Shown: piece by piece, positions 48,975-57,827 of the stretch | Position numbering within the stretch: position 1 is the first letter of the stretch | How the letters are laid out: every line of letters starts with the position of its first letter | Assembly (NCBI GenBank): GCA_964291475.2 | Contig: OZ220083.1 | Span: 62,001-126,000 of the forward strand | Source of the DNA: DAOUKH01 sp964291475 | GTDB taxonomy: Bacteria > Chloroflexota > Dehalococcoidia > SHYB01 | Length of the DNA: 64,000 nt | Direction of reading: 5' to 3' | The notes under the pieces: model-generated | The model's database searches: none | Seen by the model: the letters and a program-made list of their open reading frames with translations, nothing else | What the model was told of the DNA's origin: nothing | Made by a program: the position numbers and the translations under genes

Positions 48975-51128
48975 CTAGCCCTTGCGTTCCACCTTCACGA
49001 CGCCGCGGACGTTCTCGATGCGCTGGAGCATCCGGCTGAGCTGCGCCGCGCCCGAGGTCCGCAGCGTCAAGGTTTCGGTCACCAGGCCGTTGCGGGGGTG
49101 CGAGCTGCGCACCTCGCTGATGTTGACGCGCTCGGCGGAGAGGAGGCTCGCGATGTCGCTGAGCAGCCCGACCCGGTCCCACGCCTGGATCGACACCCGG
49201 GCGGTGTACCGCTGGCTCGGCGTGCCCCAACTCACGTCGATCAACCGGTCGGGCTCCTCCACGTTCTGCACGTTGCGGCACTCGGCGCGGTGTACGCTGA
49301 CACCCCGCGACCGCGTGACGAAGCCGGTGATGGGGTCGCCGGCTAACGGATGGCAGCACGAGGCGAGGCGGGCAAGCAGGTTCGGCATACCCATCACGAC
49401 AATGCTCGCAGCGCCGGGCGCGGCGGGCGCGGCGCCGTTGGCGGCCGGTACCGCAGGCGCCTCGGGGAGGATTTGCTGCGCCAGGTTATCGGCGCTGAGC
49501 GCGCCGCTTCCCAAGACCGCGGCAAGATCGTCGACGGACTCGTAACCAAGGTTCTTGGCCGCGTCCTGCGGCCGCAGACCGAGTTTGAGTCGGCGGAGCT
49601 CCTTCTCCAGAATGCCGCGGCCCCGCTCGATGTTCTCTTCCTTCGCCCGTTTGCGGAACCACGACTTGATCTTGTCGCGCGCCGCGGCGGTCTTGATGTA
49701 CCCGAGGTCGGGATTCAGCCAATCGAGGGTCGGGCCCTTCTCCGACTTCGCCGCAATGATCTGCACCGTGTCGCCATTTTGTAGAGCGCGGTTCAGCGGC
49801 ACCATCTTGCCGTTTACTTTAGCCCCGACACACCCATGGCCGAGATCGGTATGGATGCGGTAGGCGAAGTCGAGCGGCGTGGCGCCCAGCGGCAGTTCTC
49901 GGACCTCGCCCTTCGGGGTGTAGACGAAGACCTGGTCGTGGAAGATGTCGGTCTTGACCGACTCGATGAAGGCCTCGCTCCCCGCATCCTCTTGGTTCAG
50001 ATCGATCAGGTGCCGCATCCAGTTCATGCGGTCGTCGAAGCCGGGATCGGAGTGGTCGCCCTCTTTGTAGCGGTAGTGGGCGGCGATGCCGTGCTCGGCG
50101 ACCTCGTGCATCCGGAACGTCCTGATCTGGATCTCGAAGGGCGTCGTGTCCGGGCCGACGACGGCCGTGTGGAGCGACTGGTAGCCGTTCTCCCGGGGGT
50201 TGGCGATGTAGTCGTCGAACTCGCCGGGGACGGGGTGCCACAGGCTGTGGACCACGCCGAGCGCTTTGTAGCAGTTCGTTATGTCGTCAACCAGGATGCG
50301 GAATCCGAAGAGGTCGTAGATCTGGTCGAAGTCGCGGCCCATCTCGGCGTAGCGTTCCATCTTCTGAAAGATCGAGTAGATGTGCTTGGGCCTGCCCGAG
50401 ATCTGGGCATTGATGGAGGCCTTGCGCATTTCGCCGCGTATGCGGGCAACCACGTCGCTGATGAACCGCTCGCGGTCGTTCCGGCTCGCGGATAGAAGCT
50501 TCGATATCCGGGCGTAGGCCGACCGGTCGAGGCAGCGGAAACAGAGGTCCTCGAGCTGCCAGCCGATGGTGGCGATGCCCAGCCGGTGGGCCAGCGGCGC
50601 GTAGACGTCCAGCGTCTCCCGTGCGATTCGAAGCTGCTTTTGCAGCGGGAGGGGCCGGATCGTCCGCATGTTGTGGAGGCGGTCGGCGAGCTTCACGATG
50701 ATGACGCGGACGTCCTCAGCCATAGCGACGAGCATCTTCCGGAGGCTCTCGCTGTGGATGGTGCCGGCCGTGGGCGGGCCGCCATTCTCGCGGGTGGTCT
50801 GCCACTCAATCTGGTTGAGCTTGGTGACGCCCTCGACGATGCGGCCGATTTCCTGTCCGAACCGCACCTCGACGGCTTCCAGGGGAACGTCGCAGTCCTC
50901 GATCGTGTCGTGGAGGAGCGCGCTGGCGATCGTCGTGCTGTCCTGGCGCAGATCGGCCAGGATCATGGCGACGGCGAGAGGATGCTCGATGTAGGGACCG
51001 CCGGAGCGGCGGAACTGACCGCGGTGGGCGTCGTCGGCAAAGCGGTAGGCGTCCTCGATCACGGTTACCTGCTCCCTCGGAAGGTAACCGTTGGACTTAC
51101 CCAGGAGATCGGCTATGGTCGACGCCAC
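48975..51128 (-). CDS. rel: Bifunctional (p)ppGpp synthetase/hydrolase (Rel/SpoT)
   Basis: The 717-aa protein has a complete HD hydrolase domain (AHRGQFRRSGGPYIEHPLAVA, HDTIEDC, VKLADRLHNMRTI), a synthetase domain (RPKHIYSIFQKM, YDLFGFRILVDD, GYQSLHTAVVGP), the TGS domain (VYTPKGEVRELPLGATPLDFAYRIH) and a C-terminal ACT domain. Both catalytic sites appear intact, so it should make and degrade the stringent-response alarmone. The start is GTG with a weak binding site. Confidence 0.93.
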   Translation of the reverse strand: MASTIADLLGKSNGYLPREQVTVIEDAYRFADDAHRGQFRRSGGPYIEHPLAVAMILADLRQDSTTIASALLHDTIEDCDVPLEAVEVRFGQEIGRIVEGVTKLNQIEWQTTRENGGPPTAGTIHSESLRKMLVAMAEDVRVIIVKLADRLHNMRTIRPLPLQKQLRIARETLDVYAPLAHRLGIATIGWQLEDLCFRCLDRSAYARISKLLSASRNDRERFISDVVARIRGEMRKASINAQISGRPKHIYSIFQKMERYAEMGRDFDQIYDLFGFRILVDDITNCYKALGVVHSLWHPVPGEFDDYIANPRENGYQSLHTAVVGPDTTPFEIQIRTFRMHEVAEHGIAAHYRYKEGDHSDPGFDDRMNWMRHLIDLNQEDAGSEAFIESVKTDIFHDQVFVYTPKGEVRELPLGATPLDFAYRIHTDLGHGCVGAKVNGKMVPLNRALQNGDTVQIIAAKSEKGPTLDWLNPDLGYIKTAAARDKIKSWFRKRAKEENIERGRGILEKELRRLKLGLRPQDAAKNLGYESVDDLAAVLGSGALSADNLAQQILPEAPAVPAANGAAPAAPGAASIVVMGMPNLLARLASCCHPLAGDPITGFVTRSRGVSVHRAECRNVQNVEEPDRLIDVSWGTPSQRYTARVSIQAWDRVGLLSDIASLLSAERVNISEVRSSHPRNGLVTETLTLRTSGAAQLSRMLQRIENVRGVVKVERKG

Positions 51129-51220
51129 GTCGCTCGTCCCCGCCCGACTTCAATAGTATATCTGGTGAAGTCCAGCGCAATCAATGAATTTGATTTCAGG
51201 AGTTGCCGCGCGGGCCGGGG

Positions 51221-52711
51221 CTAGGAGTCACCGGCGTCGCCGGGCTGCCAGCGGAGCACCGGCCGGCGGGCGGCGGTGGCCTCGTCCAGGCGGCCGATAG
51301 GCGCGCTCCAAGGCGCACCGTGCAGCGTGTCGGGATCGCGTTTGGCTTCTTCGGCGATGGCGATCATGGCCTCCGCAAGGGCCTCGACCGCCTCGGGCGG
51401 CTCCGTCTCCGTCGGCTCGATCATGAGCGCCTCGTCGACGATCAGGGGAAAGTAGACGGTCGGCGGGTGGAAGCCGTGGTCTATCAGGCGCTTCGCGATG
51501 TCGTAGGTGCGGACGCCGTGTTCGACGCGCTGGCGGGTGCCGGAGAAGACGACCTCGTGCAGCACGGAGCGGTCGTAGGGGAGATCGTAGTAGCCCTCGA
51601 GCAGCACGCGCAGGTAGTTGGCATTGAGCACCGCCTGGCCGGAGACGGCGCGCAGGCCGTCGAGGCCGAGCGCACGCATATAGGCATAAGCGCGGACAAG
51701 GACGCCGGCGTTGCCATGGAACTGCTGCAGGCGGCCGATGGTGCGCGCGGGCGCGGAGAGGCGCGCGAGGCCGTCGTCGCATGCCTCGACGATGGGCGTT
51801 GGGAGGTACGGGGCTAGCTCTTCGCTGCAGCAAACGGGCCCCGCGCCGGGGCCGCCGCCGCCGTGGGGCGTGCTGAAGCTCTTATGCAGGTTCAGGTGCA
51901 CCACGTCGAAGCCGAGGTCGCCGAAGCGAACGCGGCCCATGATTGCGTTCAGGTTGGCGCCGTCGCCGTAGAGGTAGGCGCCCGCGTCGTGGAGCAGGTC
52001 CGCGACTCTTTCAATGCCGCGCTGCCACAGGCCCAGCGTGTTCGGCGCGGTCACCATGGCGGCGGCAACGGTCTCGTCCATCTCCCGCTCGACGGCGGCG
52101 CGGTCGAGCGAGCCGTCTTCGCCGGTCGGAATCTCGGTCACGGTGAAGCCGGCCATCGCGGCGGTCGCCGGGTTCGTCCCATGCGCGTTGTCCGGCACCA
52201 GAATACGGCGGCGGGTTTCAAGCTCTCCTCGGTCTTCGAGGGCGCGGGCGATCATCAGCACGCCGGCGAGCTCGCCCTGCGCTCCGGCGGCGGGAGCAAG
52301 GCTGACACCGGGCAGGCCGGTGATCTCTCCCAGTCCACGGCGCAGCTCCAGCAGCGTGCGCAGCGTTCCCTGCATCTCCTCTTCCGGCGCCTGCGGATGC
52401 GCCTGAGCGAATCCGGGCAGCGACGCTACGAGGTCGTTGACCTTGGGGTTGTACTTCATCGTGCAAGAGCCGAGGGGGTAGGTGCCCGAGTCGATACCGT
52501 AGTTCCTGGCGGAGAGCGCGGTGTAGTAGCGCACGAGCTCGCCCTGGCTCATCTCCGGCAGGCGGACCGAGTCACGCAGCAGGCGAGCATCCGGGAGCGG
52601 GGTCGCATCCCCTTGCCACGACGGCACGTCGACGGCCCGGCGGCCGGACGCGCCCCGGTCGAAGCTCAAGCGAGCGCCGAAGTCCTCGTCGGTGGGCCGG
52701 GGCGCGCTCAC
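51221..52711 (-). CDS. gcvPB: Glycine dehydrogenase (decarboxylating) subunit 2
   Basis: The 496-aa beta chain of the split P-protein carries the PLP lysine in HLNLHKSFSTPHGGGGPG. NYGIDSGTYPLGSCTMKYNPK, VPDNAHGTNPATAAMAGF and YGDGANLNAIMGRVR are family blocks. GTG 52711 overlaps the gcvPA stop (GTGA) with GGAGG upstream. With GcvPA it decarboxylates glycine and passes the aminomethyl group to GcvH. Last gene of the gcv operon. Confidence 0.94.
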   Translation of the reverse strand: MSAPRPTDEDFGARLSFDRGASGRRAVDVPSWQGDATPLPDARLLRDSVRLPEMSQGELVRYYTALSARNYGIDSGTYPLGSCTMKYNPKVNDLVASLPGFAQAHPQAPEEEMQGTLRTLLELRRGLGEITGLPGVSLAPAAGAQGELAGVLMIARALEDRGELETRRRILVPDNAHGTNPATAAMAGFTVTEIPTGEDGSLDRAAVEREMDETVAAAMVTAPNTLGLWQRGIERVADLLHDAGAYLYGDGANLNAIMGRVRFGDLGFDVVHLNLHKSFSTPHGGGGPGAGPVCCSEELAPYLPTPIVEACDDGLARLSAPARTIGRLQQFHGNAGVLVRAYAYMRALGLDGLRAVSGQAVLNANYLRVLLEGYYDLPYDRSVLHEVVFSGTRQRVEHGVRTYDIAKRLIDHGFHPPTVYFPLIVDEALMIEPTETEPPEAVEALAEAMIAIAEEAKRDPDTLHGAPWSAPIGRLDEATAARRPVLRWQPGDAGDS

Positions 52712-54066
52712 GAACCGCCTCCGATTTCCACGAGCGCCTCGACCAGGGCATCGACGTGGGCGTCGGGAGTCGCTTCGGTCACCGCGAAGAGCAGGGCGTC
52801 GCGCGCCTCGGACTCCGGCCGTGCCGATACATCGAGGCCGGGGCCGATGCCGCGGGCGGCGAGGTGCGCCGCAAGGTCGGCCGCGGGCACGGGGCCGCGG
52901 ACGAGGAACTCCTGGAACCACGGCCCGCGCTCCGGCGTCTCGTAGCCCGGCAGCGCGGCGATGCGGGCCGCGGCGTCGTGGGCGCGCTGGTAGCAGAGCT
53001 CGGCGGACTCGCGCAGGCCCTGCGGACCAAGCGCCTGTACCGTGACGGTGAAGGCGAGCGCGATCAACGACTGCGCCGTCGAGACGTTCGAGGTAGCCCG
53101 CTCGCGGCGGATGAACTGCTCGCGCGCCTGGAGGGTGAGCACGTACCCGGTGCGCTTCTCCGCGCCGTTCGGCGGCGCGTGCAGCTCTTCGGCGCGGCCG
53201 ACGATGCGCCCGGGCATCTGCCGCAGGTACTTGTCGCGGGCGGCGAAGAGGCCGAGCGACGGCCCTCCGAAGGCGGGAGGGCCGGCCAAATCGCGCCCCT
53301 CCCCGGTGACGATGTCGGCGCCCGCGTCGCCCGGCGCCCTCAGCAGGCCGAGCGCGAAGGGATCGGCGACGGTCACGAACAGGGCTCCGGCGGCGTGCGC
53401 CGCATCGGCGAGGGGCTCCAAATCGGCGATCTTGCCCAGAAAGTCCGGCTGCTGGGCCACGAGGCAGGCATGCTCCTCAGTGACCGCGTCCGGCGAAGAG
53501 ACAAGGTCGACGCGCAGTCCGGGGCCTCGGGCGTAGGTCCGTACCACGTCGGCGGCGCCGGGGTGGATCGGCTCCAGCAGGGCGACAGCGCCCCGCTTCG
53601 TCGCGCGGGCGGCGAGGAGACAAGCTTCGGCGGTCGCGCTGGCGACGTCGTAGAGACCGGTGTTGGAGACATCCATTCCGGTGAGTTCGCACACGACCGA
53701 CTGGTATTCGAAGGCGGACTGCAGCGTGCCCTGACTGATTTCCGGCTGGTACGGCGTGTAGGCGGTAACGAACTCGGAGCGAGAGGTCAGATGGCCGGTA
53801 ATGGATGGAATGGAGCGCCGGTACGCACCCGCGCCGAGAAAGTTGGGTCGCGCCGGATCGGCGTTGGCGGCGGCCCGTTCCTGTAGGAGCGCGATCAGTT
53901 CCGGCTCGGCGAGCGCGGACGGCAGATCGATTGCCGGATCGCGTAAGGCGGCGGGGAGGTCGGCGAAGAGCTCGTCAACGCTCGCTGCGCCGATGCGCTC
54001 CAACATGCGCGCGCGGTCGGCGTCGGTGGCGGGGATGTAGGGGTGAGGCGACCCGGCGGGCGACAC
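52708..54066 (-). CDS. gcvPA: Glycine dehydrogenase (decarboxylating) subunit 1
   Basis: The 452-aa alpha chain has YIPATDADRARMLERIGAASVDELFADLP, FLGAGAYRRSIPSITGHLTSRSEFVTAYTPYQPEISQGTLQ and the FQEFLVRGPVP segment. It lacks the PLP lysine, as expected, and pairs with GcvPB. It lies 6 bp after gcvH. Confidence 0.94.
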   Translation of the reverse strand: MSPAGSPHPYIPATDADRARMLERIGAASVDELFADLPAALRDPAIDLPSALAEPELIALLQERAAANADPARPNFLGAGAYRRSIPSITGHLTSRSEFVTAYTPYQPEISQGTLQSAFEYQSVVCELTGMDVSNTGLYDVASATAEACLLAARATKRGAVALLEPIHPGAADVVRTYARGPGLRVDLVSSPDAVTEEHACLVAQQPDFLGKIADLEPLADAAHAAGALFVTVADPFALGLLRAPGDAGADIVTGEGRDLAGPPAFGGPSLGLFAARDKYLRQMPGRIVGRAEELHAPPNGAEKRTGYVLTLQAREQFIRRERATSNVSTAQSLIALAFTVTVQALGPQGLRESAELCYQRAHDAAARIAALPGYETPERGPWFQEFLVRGPVPAADLAAHLAARGIGPGLDVSARPESEARDALLFAVTEATPDAHVDALVEALVEIGGGS

Positions 54067-54072
54067 GAAGTC

Positions 54073-54471
54073 TTAGCTCTCCGGAAGTTGTGCGCGGTAC
54101 GCGGCGGCATCCAGCAGGCTGCCAAGTTCAGCCTCGTCCGCGATGCGCACGCGAATCATCCAGCCCTTGTCGTAGGGCGATTTGTTGACCAGCTCCGGTT
54201 GGTCTTCCAGTTCCCCGTTTGTGGCGATCACCTCGCCGCTGATCGGAGAGTAGAGGTCGCAGACGGTCTTCGTCGACTCGATCTCGCCGCAGCGTTCACC
54301 GGCGGCGACCTGGTCGCCCTCGCCGGCGAGATCGAGGTAGACCACGTCGCCGACCTGGTCCTGGGCGAAGTCGGTGATGCCGACCGTGGCCTCGTCCGGG
54401 CTGGCCTCGTCGCGGCGCAGCCACTCGTGGTTCAGCGTGTAGAGGAGATTGTCGAGGACCTCGTGGGACAT
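54073..54471 (-). CDS. gcvH: Glycine cleavage system H protein
   Basis: The 132-aa lipoyl carrier has NHEWLRRDEASPDEATVGITDFAQDQVGDVVYLDL and the lipoylation site in EIESTKTVCDLYSP (Lys68). It shuttles the aminomethyl group between P and T proteins. Located 12 bp after gcvT. Confidence 0.96.
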   Translation of the reverse strand: MSHEVLDNLLYTLNHEWLRRDEASPDEATVGITDFAQDQVGDVVYLDLAGEGDQVAAGERCGEIESTKTVCDLYSPISGEVIATNGELEDQPELVNKSPYDKGWMIRVRIADEAELGSLLDAAAYRAQLPES

Positions 54472-54483
54472 GCTTATGCCTGC

Positions 54484-55587
54484 CTAGGGTTTTCGGTAGA
54501 ACGGGCGGCGTACCACTTCGACGGGGAGTGCGCGGCCGCGCACGTCGACTTCGAGCATGACGCCGGGTTTCGCAAGCTCTACGGGAAGATAGGCCATGCC
54601 AATGCCTACGCGCAAGGTCGGGCTGAAGGTTCCACTGGTCAGACTGGCGACCGATTGCTTGCCGCCCGGCTCATGCACCGCATAGCCTGCCCGCAATACG
54701 CCGCGGTCGCGAGCCGCGAGGTGGGCGAGCCGCCGCGTGCGCGGCTGCGCCTTCGCCTCGGCGAGCGCCTCCCGGCCGGTGAACGGCGCGCCATCGTCGA
54801 GGGTCACGGCGAAGCCGAGGCCGGCCTCGTAGGGGTGCGTGGTCTCATCGATGTCGTTGCCGTGCAACGGGAGCGCCGCCTCGAGACGGAGCGTGTCGCG
54901 CGCGCCGAGACCGGTCGGCGTGGCGCCGCCGGCGACGAGGGCGTCCCACAGCGCCGGGGCATGATCGGCATCGACGATGCACTCGCCGCCGTCTTCGCCC
55001 GTGTACCCCGTGCGCGCGGCGAGGACGGATGCGCCATCCCAGTCGAACTCGAGACAATCTCGCGGCTCCATGGCCGCAAACCTCTCACCGACGACGCTGC
55101 TGAGCAACGCGACGGCGTCGGGGCCCTGCACGGCCAGCATCACGGTGTCCGGTGTAACCTCGGAGGCGTCCTCGGCGACGGCGAGAAGGCGCTCGAAGTC
55201 CTTCTCGGCGTTGGCGGCGTTGTGAATCACCAGCCAGCGGTCGCCGGGCAGGTGATAGATGAAGACGTCGTCTTCGATGCCCCCGGTCTCGTTGCAGTAA
55301 AGGGAGTAGTGGGCCTTGCCCACCGGCAGCGAGGTCACGTCGAAGGTGGTCACCGACCGCAGCAGCGAGGCCGCCCGCGGCCCTTCGACCCAGGCACGCG
55401 CGAGGTGCGAGACGTCGAAGACGCCGACACGTTCGCGCACGGCCTCGTGTTCGGCGACGATGCCCTGGTACTGGAGGGGCATCTCCCAGCCGGCAAAGGG
55501 TGCGAAGCGGGCGCCGAGCGCCTCGTGGCGATCACGCAATACAAGCTGCCGGAGCCCGCCTTCGCCGGAACCGCCGTGTTCCGTCAT
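54484..55587 (-). CDS. gcvT: Glycine cleavage system T protein (aminomethyltransferase)
   Basis: The 367-aa protein has LVLRDRHEALGARFAPFAGWEMPLQYQGIVAEHEAVRERVGVFDVSHL, the folate-binding region around ARTGYTGEDGGE and the C-terminal VEVVRRPFYRKP. It releases ammonia and forms methylene-THF. It is the first gene of gcvT-H-PA-PB. A -10 box is only 6 bases before the ATG, so the mRNA may be leaderless. No glycine riboswitch is seen. Confidence 0.94.
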   Translation of the reverse strand: MTEHGGSGEGGLRQLVLRDRHEALGARFAPFAGWEMPLQYQGIVAEHEAVRERVGVFDVSHLARAWVEGPRAASLLRSVTTFDVTSLPVGKAHYSLYCNETGGIEDDVFIYHLPGDRWLVIHNAANAEKDFERLLAVAEDASEVTPDTVMLAVQGPDAVALLSSVVGERFAAMEPRDCLEFDWDGASVLAARTGYTGEDGGECIVDADHAPALWDALVAGGATPTGLGARDTLRLEAALPLHGNDIDETTHPYEAGLGFAVTLDDGAPFTGREALAEAKAQPRTRRLAHLAARDRGVLRAGYAVHEPGGKQSVASLTSGTFSPTLRVGIGMAYLPVELAKPGVMLEVDVRGRALPVEVVRRPFYRKP

Positions 55588-55593
55588 ATGTCA

Positions 55594-55623
55594 ATTCTAT
55601 CCGTCCACCCTCTCCCGCAACAA
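55594..55623 (-). promoter_or_regulatory. Putative gcv operon promoter
   Basis: On the minus strand TTGTTG, 18 bp, TAGAAT (55594-55599) places the start of transcription at about the gcvT ATG. The -35 is weak. The 121-bp divergent space to moeA contains no other feature. Confidence 0.4.
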
Positions 55624-55708
55624 GCTCCCCCATGTTGGCCTAGACCCCTCCGGCGGTATCGCCTAAAATGGGGCCCGACGGCCCCCTCCGCGCTTCGGCG
55701 TCTAGGCC

Positions 55709-57064
55709 ATGACTTCAGTCCACAAATCTTCCGGACATCGGCACGCCCACGACCGGCGGGCACACGCCGGGATGCCCAAGATTCCGTCATGGCTCACCGT
55801 CGAGGAGGCCTTGGCGAGAATCCTGGACTATGTCTCGCCGCTCGGGCCCGAGCGTAAGCCGCTGCTCGAAGCCCGCGGCCAGGTCCTCGCCGAGGACGTC
55901 CGCGCCCCCTTTGACGTGCCTCCGCACGCCAACTCTTCCATGGACGGCTACGCGGTGCGCGCGGCCGACGTGCAGGCCGCCGGTCCTGGTACGGGCGTGA
56001 GCCTGCGGATAGTCGGCGAGGCTCCCGCGGGTGCCCCGCCCAGCCACGCCGTGCACCGCGGCGAGGCGGTCCGGATCATGACCGGCGCCGTCATACCCGA
56101 GGGCGCCGACGCCGTCGTCCCATTCGAGGAGACCGACGAGCTCGAACGCATCAGAAGCGGCGCGGGGGTCGCCGGCGAGGTCAACATACTTGCCGCCGCC
56201 TCTGATGGGGAGAACATCCGGCTCGCCGGCGAGGACATCGCCGCCGGCGAGACCGTCCTGCCTCAGGGAACCACGCTGGGCGCCGCCGAAATCGGCGTCC
56301 TCGCCTCGCTGGGCCTCGACCACGCTATCGTCATCCGCCGGCCGGTGGTGGCGGTCCTGACAACCGGCGACGAGCTCGTCGAGCCGCCCCTGCCCCTGAC
56401 GCCGGGCAAGATCTACAACAGCAACGGCTACACAATTGCAGCAGCGGTGTTGGCCACGGGCGGCGTTCCCCTCGTGCTGGAAACCGCGCGGGACAACCTC
56501 GCGTCGCTCCAGGCGCGGCTCGTCGAGGCACTCGAAGCCGACATCGTCTTGACCACGGCAGGCGTCTCTCGCGGCGACTACGACATCGTGAAGGACGTCC
56601 TCATGCAGGAGGGCGACATCGACTTCTGGACGGTCCGCATGCGGCCCGCGAAGCCCCTCGCCTTCGGTGCGTTGCGCGCGCAGGACGCCGACGGAGCGGA
56701 ACGCCGCATCCCGCACCTCGGACTTCCCGGCAATCCCGTCAGCGCCCTCGTCGCCTTCGAGCAATTCGCCCGGCCCGCTATTCTCAAGGCCATGGGAAAG
56801 ACCCGCTTCGACCGGCCCACCGTTCAGGCCGTCCTCGATGAACCGATCCACAACACCGACGAGCGGCGCGTCTACGCCCGCGCCGTCGTCACGCGCCGCG
56901 ACGGGCAATACCACGCCAGGCTCACCGGAAACCAGAGCTCCGGTGTGCTGACCTCGATGGCACGGGCCAACGGCCTCGCCATCTGCCCTGAAGACGTCCC
57001 AGTCAAACACGCCGGCGAGGTGGTCGCCGTCCAGATGCTGACCTGGCCCGAGGAGGGCTTCTAG
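55709..57064 (+). CDS. moeA: Molybdopterin molybdotransferase MoeA
   Basis: The 451-aa (or 430-aa from ATG 55772) protein has the MoeA blocks VPPHANSSMDGYAVRAADV, GEAVRIMTGAVIPEGADAVVPFEET, TTGDELVEP with GKIYNSNGY, TTAGVSRGDYDIVKDVL and GLPGNPVSALVAF. It inserts molybdate into molybdopterin. A molybdopterin oxidoreductase (62.5 kb) in the window would use the product. The first 21 residues are His/Arg-rich and may not be translated. Confidence 0.93.
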   Translation: MTSVHKSSGHRHAHDRRAHAGMPKIPSWLTVEEALARILDYVSPLGPERKPLLEARGQVLAEDVRAPFDVPPHANSSMDGYAVRAADVQAAGPGTGVSLRIVGEAPAGAPPSHAVHRGEAVRIMTGAVIPEGADAVVPFEETDELERIRSGAGVAGEVNILAAASDGENIRLAGEDIAAGETVLPQGTTLGAAEIGVLASLGLDHAIVIRRPVVAVLTTGDELVEPPLPLTPGKIYNSNGYTIAAAVLATGGVPLVLETARDNLASLQARLVEALEADIVLTTAGVSRGDYDIVKDVLMQEGDIDFWTVRMRPAKPLAFGALRAQDADGAERRIPHLGLPGNPVSALVAFEQFARPAILKAMGKTRFDRPTVQAVLDEPIHNTDERRVYARAVVTRRDGQYHARLTGNQSSGVLTSMARANGLAICPEDVPVKHAGEVVAVQMLTWPEEGF

Positions 57065-57110
57065 CCGAGCCTCGCCGGAACCAACCGCAGTCTTAGGAGC
57101 AGCCGAACCG

Positions 57111-57515
57111 ATGACGCAACAGGAAGAGACCGGCCTTGAAACCGCAGCGGAAGCGACGCCGCCCGCCTATCGCATCGACGAGGGCTGGTACGAGCGCAAC
57201 CGGCGCTCGCTCGACGACATGATCGCCGCCCGCACAAGCGGGACGACGGGCGCGAAGCGCCGCCGCAAGGCGGTGCCGTCGATGGCCGACCTCGCGAAGA
57301 TCGAGGGGTTCGTCGACCCCAACCTTCCGGTGCGGGAGGCCGTCTTCCGGCTCCTGCTCGTCTACCAAAACAAGCCGCTCGACGTCGAGCAGTTGAGCCA
57401 GTACCTCACCGACTGCGGCATCGGCATCATGGATGCACGCCTGATCCAGCCCAAGGCGCTCCAGCGCATCCTCGACAGCGACGACTACTACGGCATCACC
57501 CGCGTACAGGCGTAG
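57111..57515 (+). CDS. Conserved-looking hypothetical protein
   Basis: The 134-aa protein has no recognised domain. It has an acidic N-terminus, a basic stretch (AKRRRKAVPS) and a compact helical C-terminal part (LPVREAVFRLLLVYQNKPLDVEQLSQYLTDCG). The last part could be a small winged-helix-like module. It lies 46 bp after moeA on the same strand. Confidence 0.65.
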   Translation: MTQQEETGLETAAEATPPAYRIDEGWYERNRRSLDDMIAARTSGTTGAKRRRKAVPSMADLAKIEGFVDPNLPVREAVFRLLLVYQNKPLDVEQLSQYLTDCGIGIMDARLIQPKALQRILDSDDYYGITRVQA

Positions 57516-57527
57516 CCCTCAGGGCCT

Positions 57528-57812
57528 TCACCAGCGAACGGCGAAGCCGTCCGCGTCCCGGCTGGGGACGCGGCAGTCCGCCTCGACCGCGTCGACGCGG
57601 GCCATGCCTGGACCTTCGGCAAGGCGTTTCAGGAGCGCCTCGACTGCCCCGCGCGGTCCCTCGGCGTAGACCTCGACGGCGTCCCCATCCGGCAGGTTGC
57701 GGACCCAGCCCGCCAGGCCCAGCCGCCGCGCATGCGACGCGGCAAAGCTGCGGAAGTTCACGCCCTGCACACGCCCGCGGACGGTGGCCAGGACTGCGGC
57801 ATCGCTGTTCAT
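57528..57812 (-). CDS. Acylphosphatase
   Basis: The 94-aa protein has the signature VRGRVQGVNFRSFAASHARRLGLAGWVRNLPDG. The catalytic Arg (about 21) and Asn (about 39) are present, though the usual Y of VxYR is Asn-Phe. It hydrolyses acyl phosphates. Located 16 bp after the upstream amidohydrolase gene. Confidence 0.88.
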   Translation of the reverse strand: MNSDAAVLATVRGRVQGVNFRSFAASHARRLGLAGWVRNLPDGDAVEVYAEGPRGAVEALLKRLAEGPGMARVDAVEADCRVPSRDADGFAVRW

Positions 57813-57827
57813 GCCGGTCCGGCCCGC

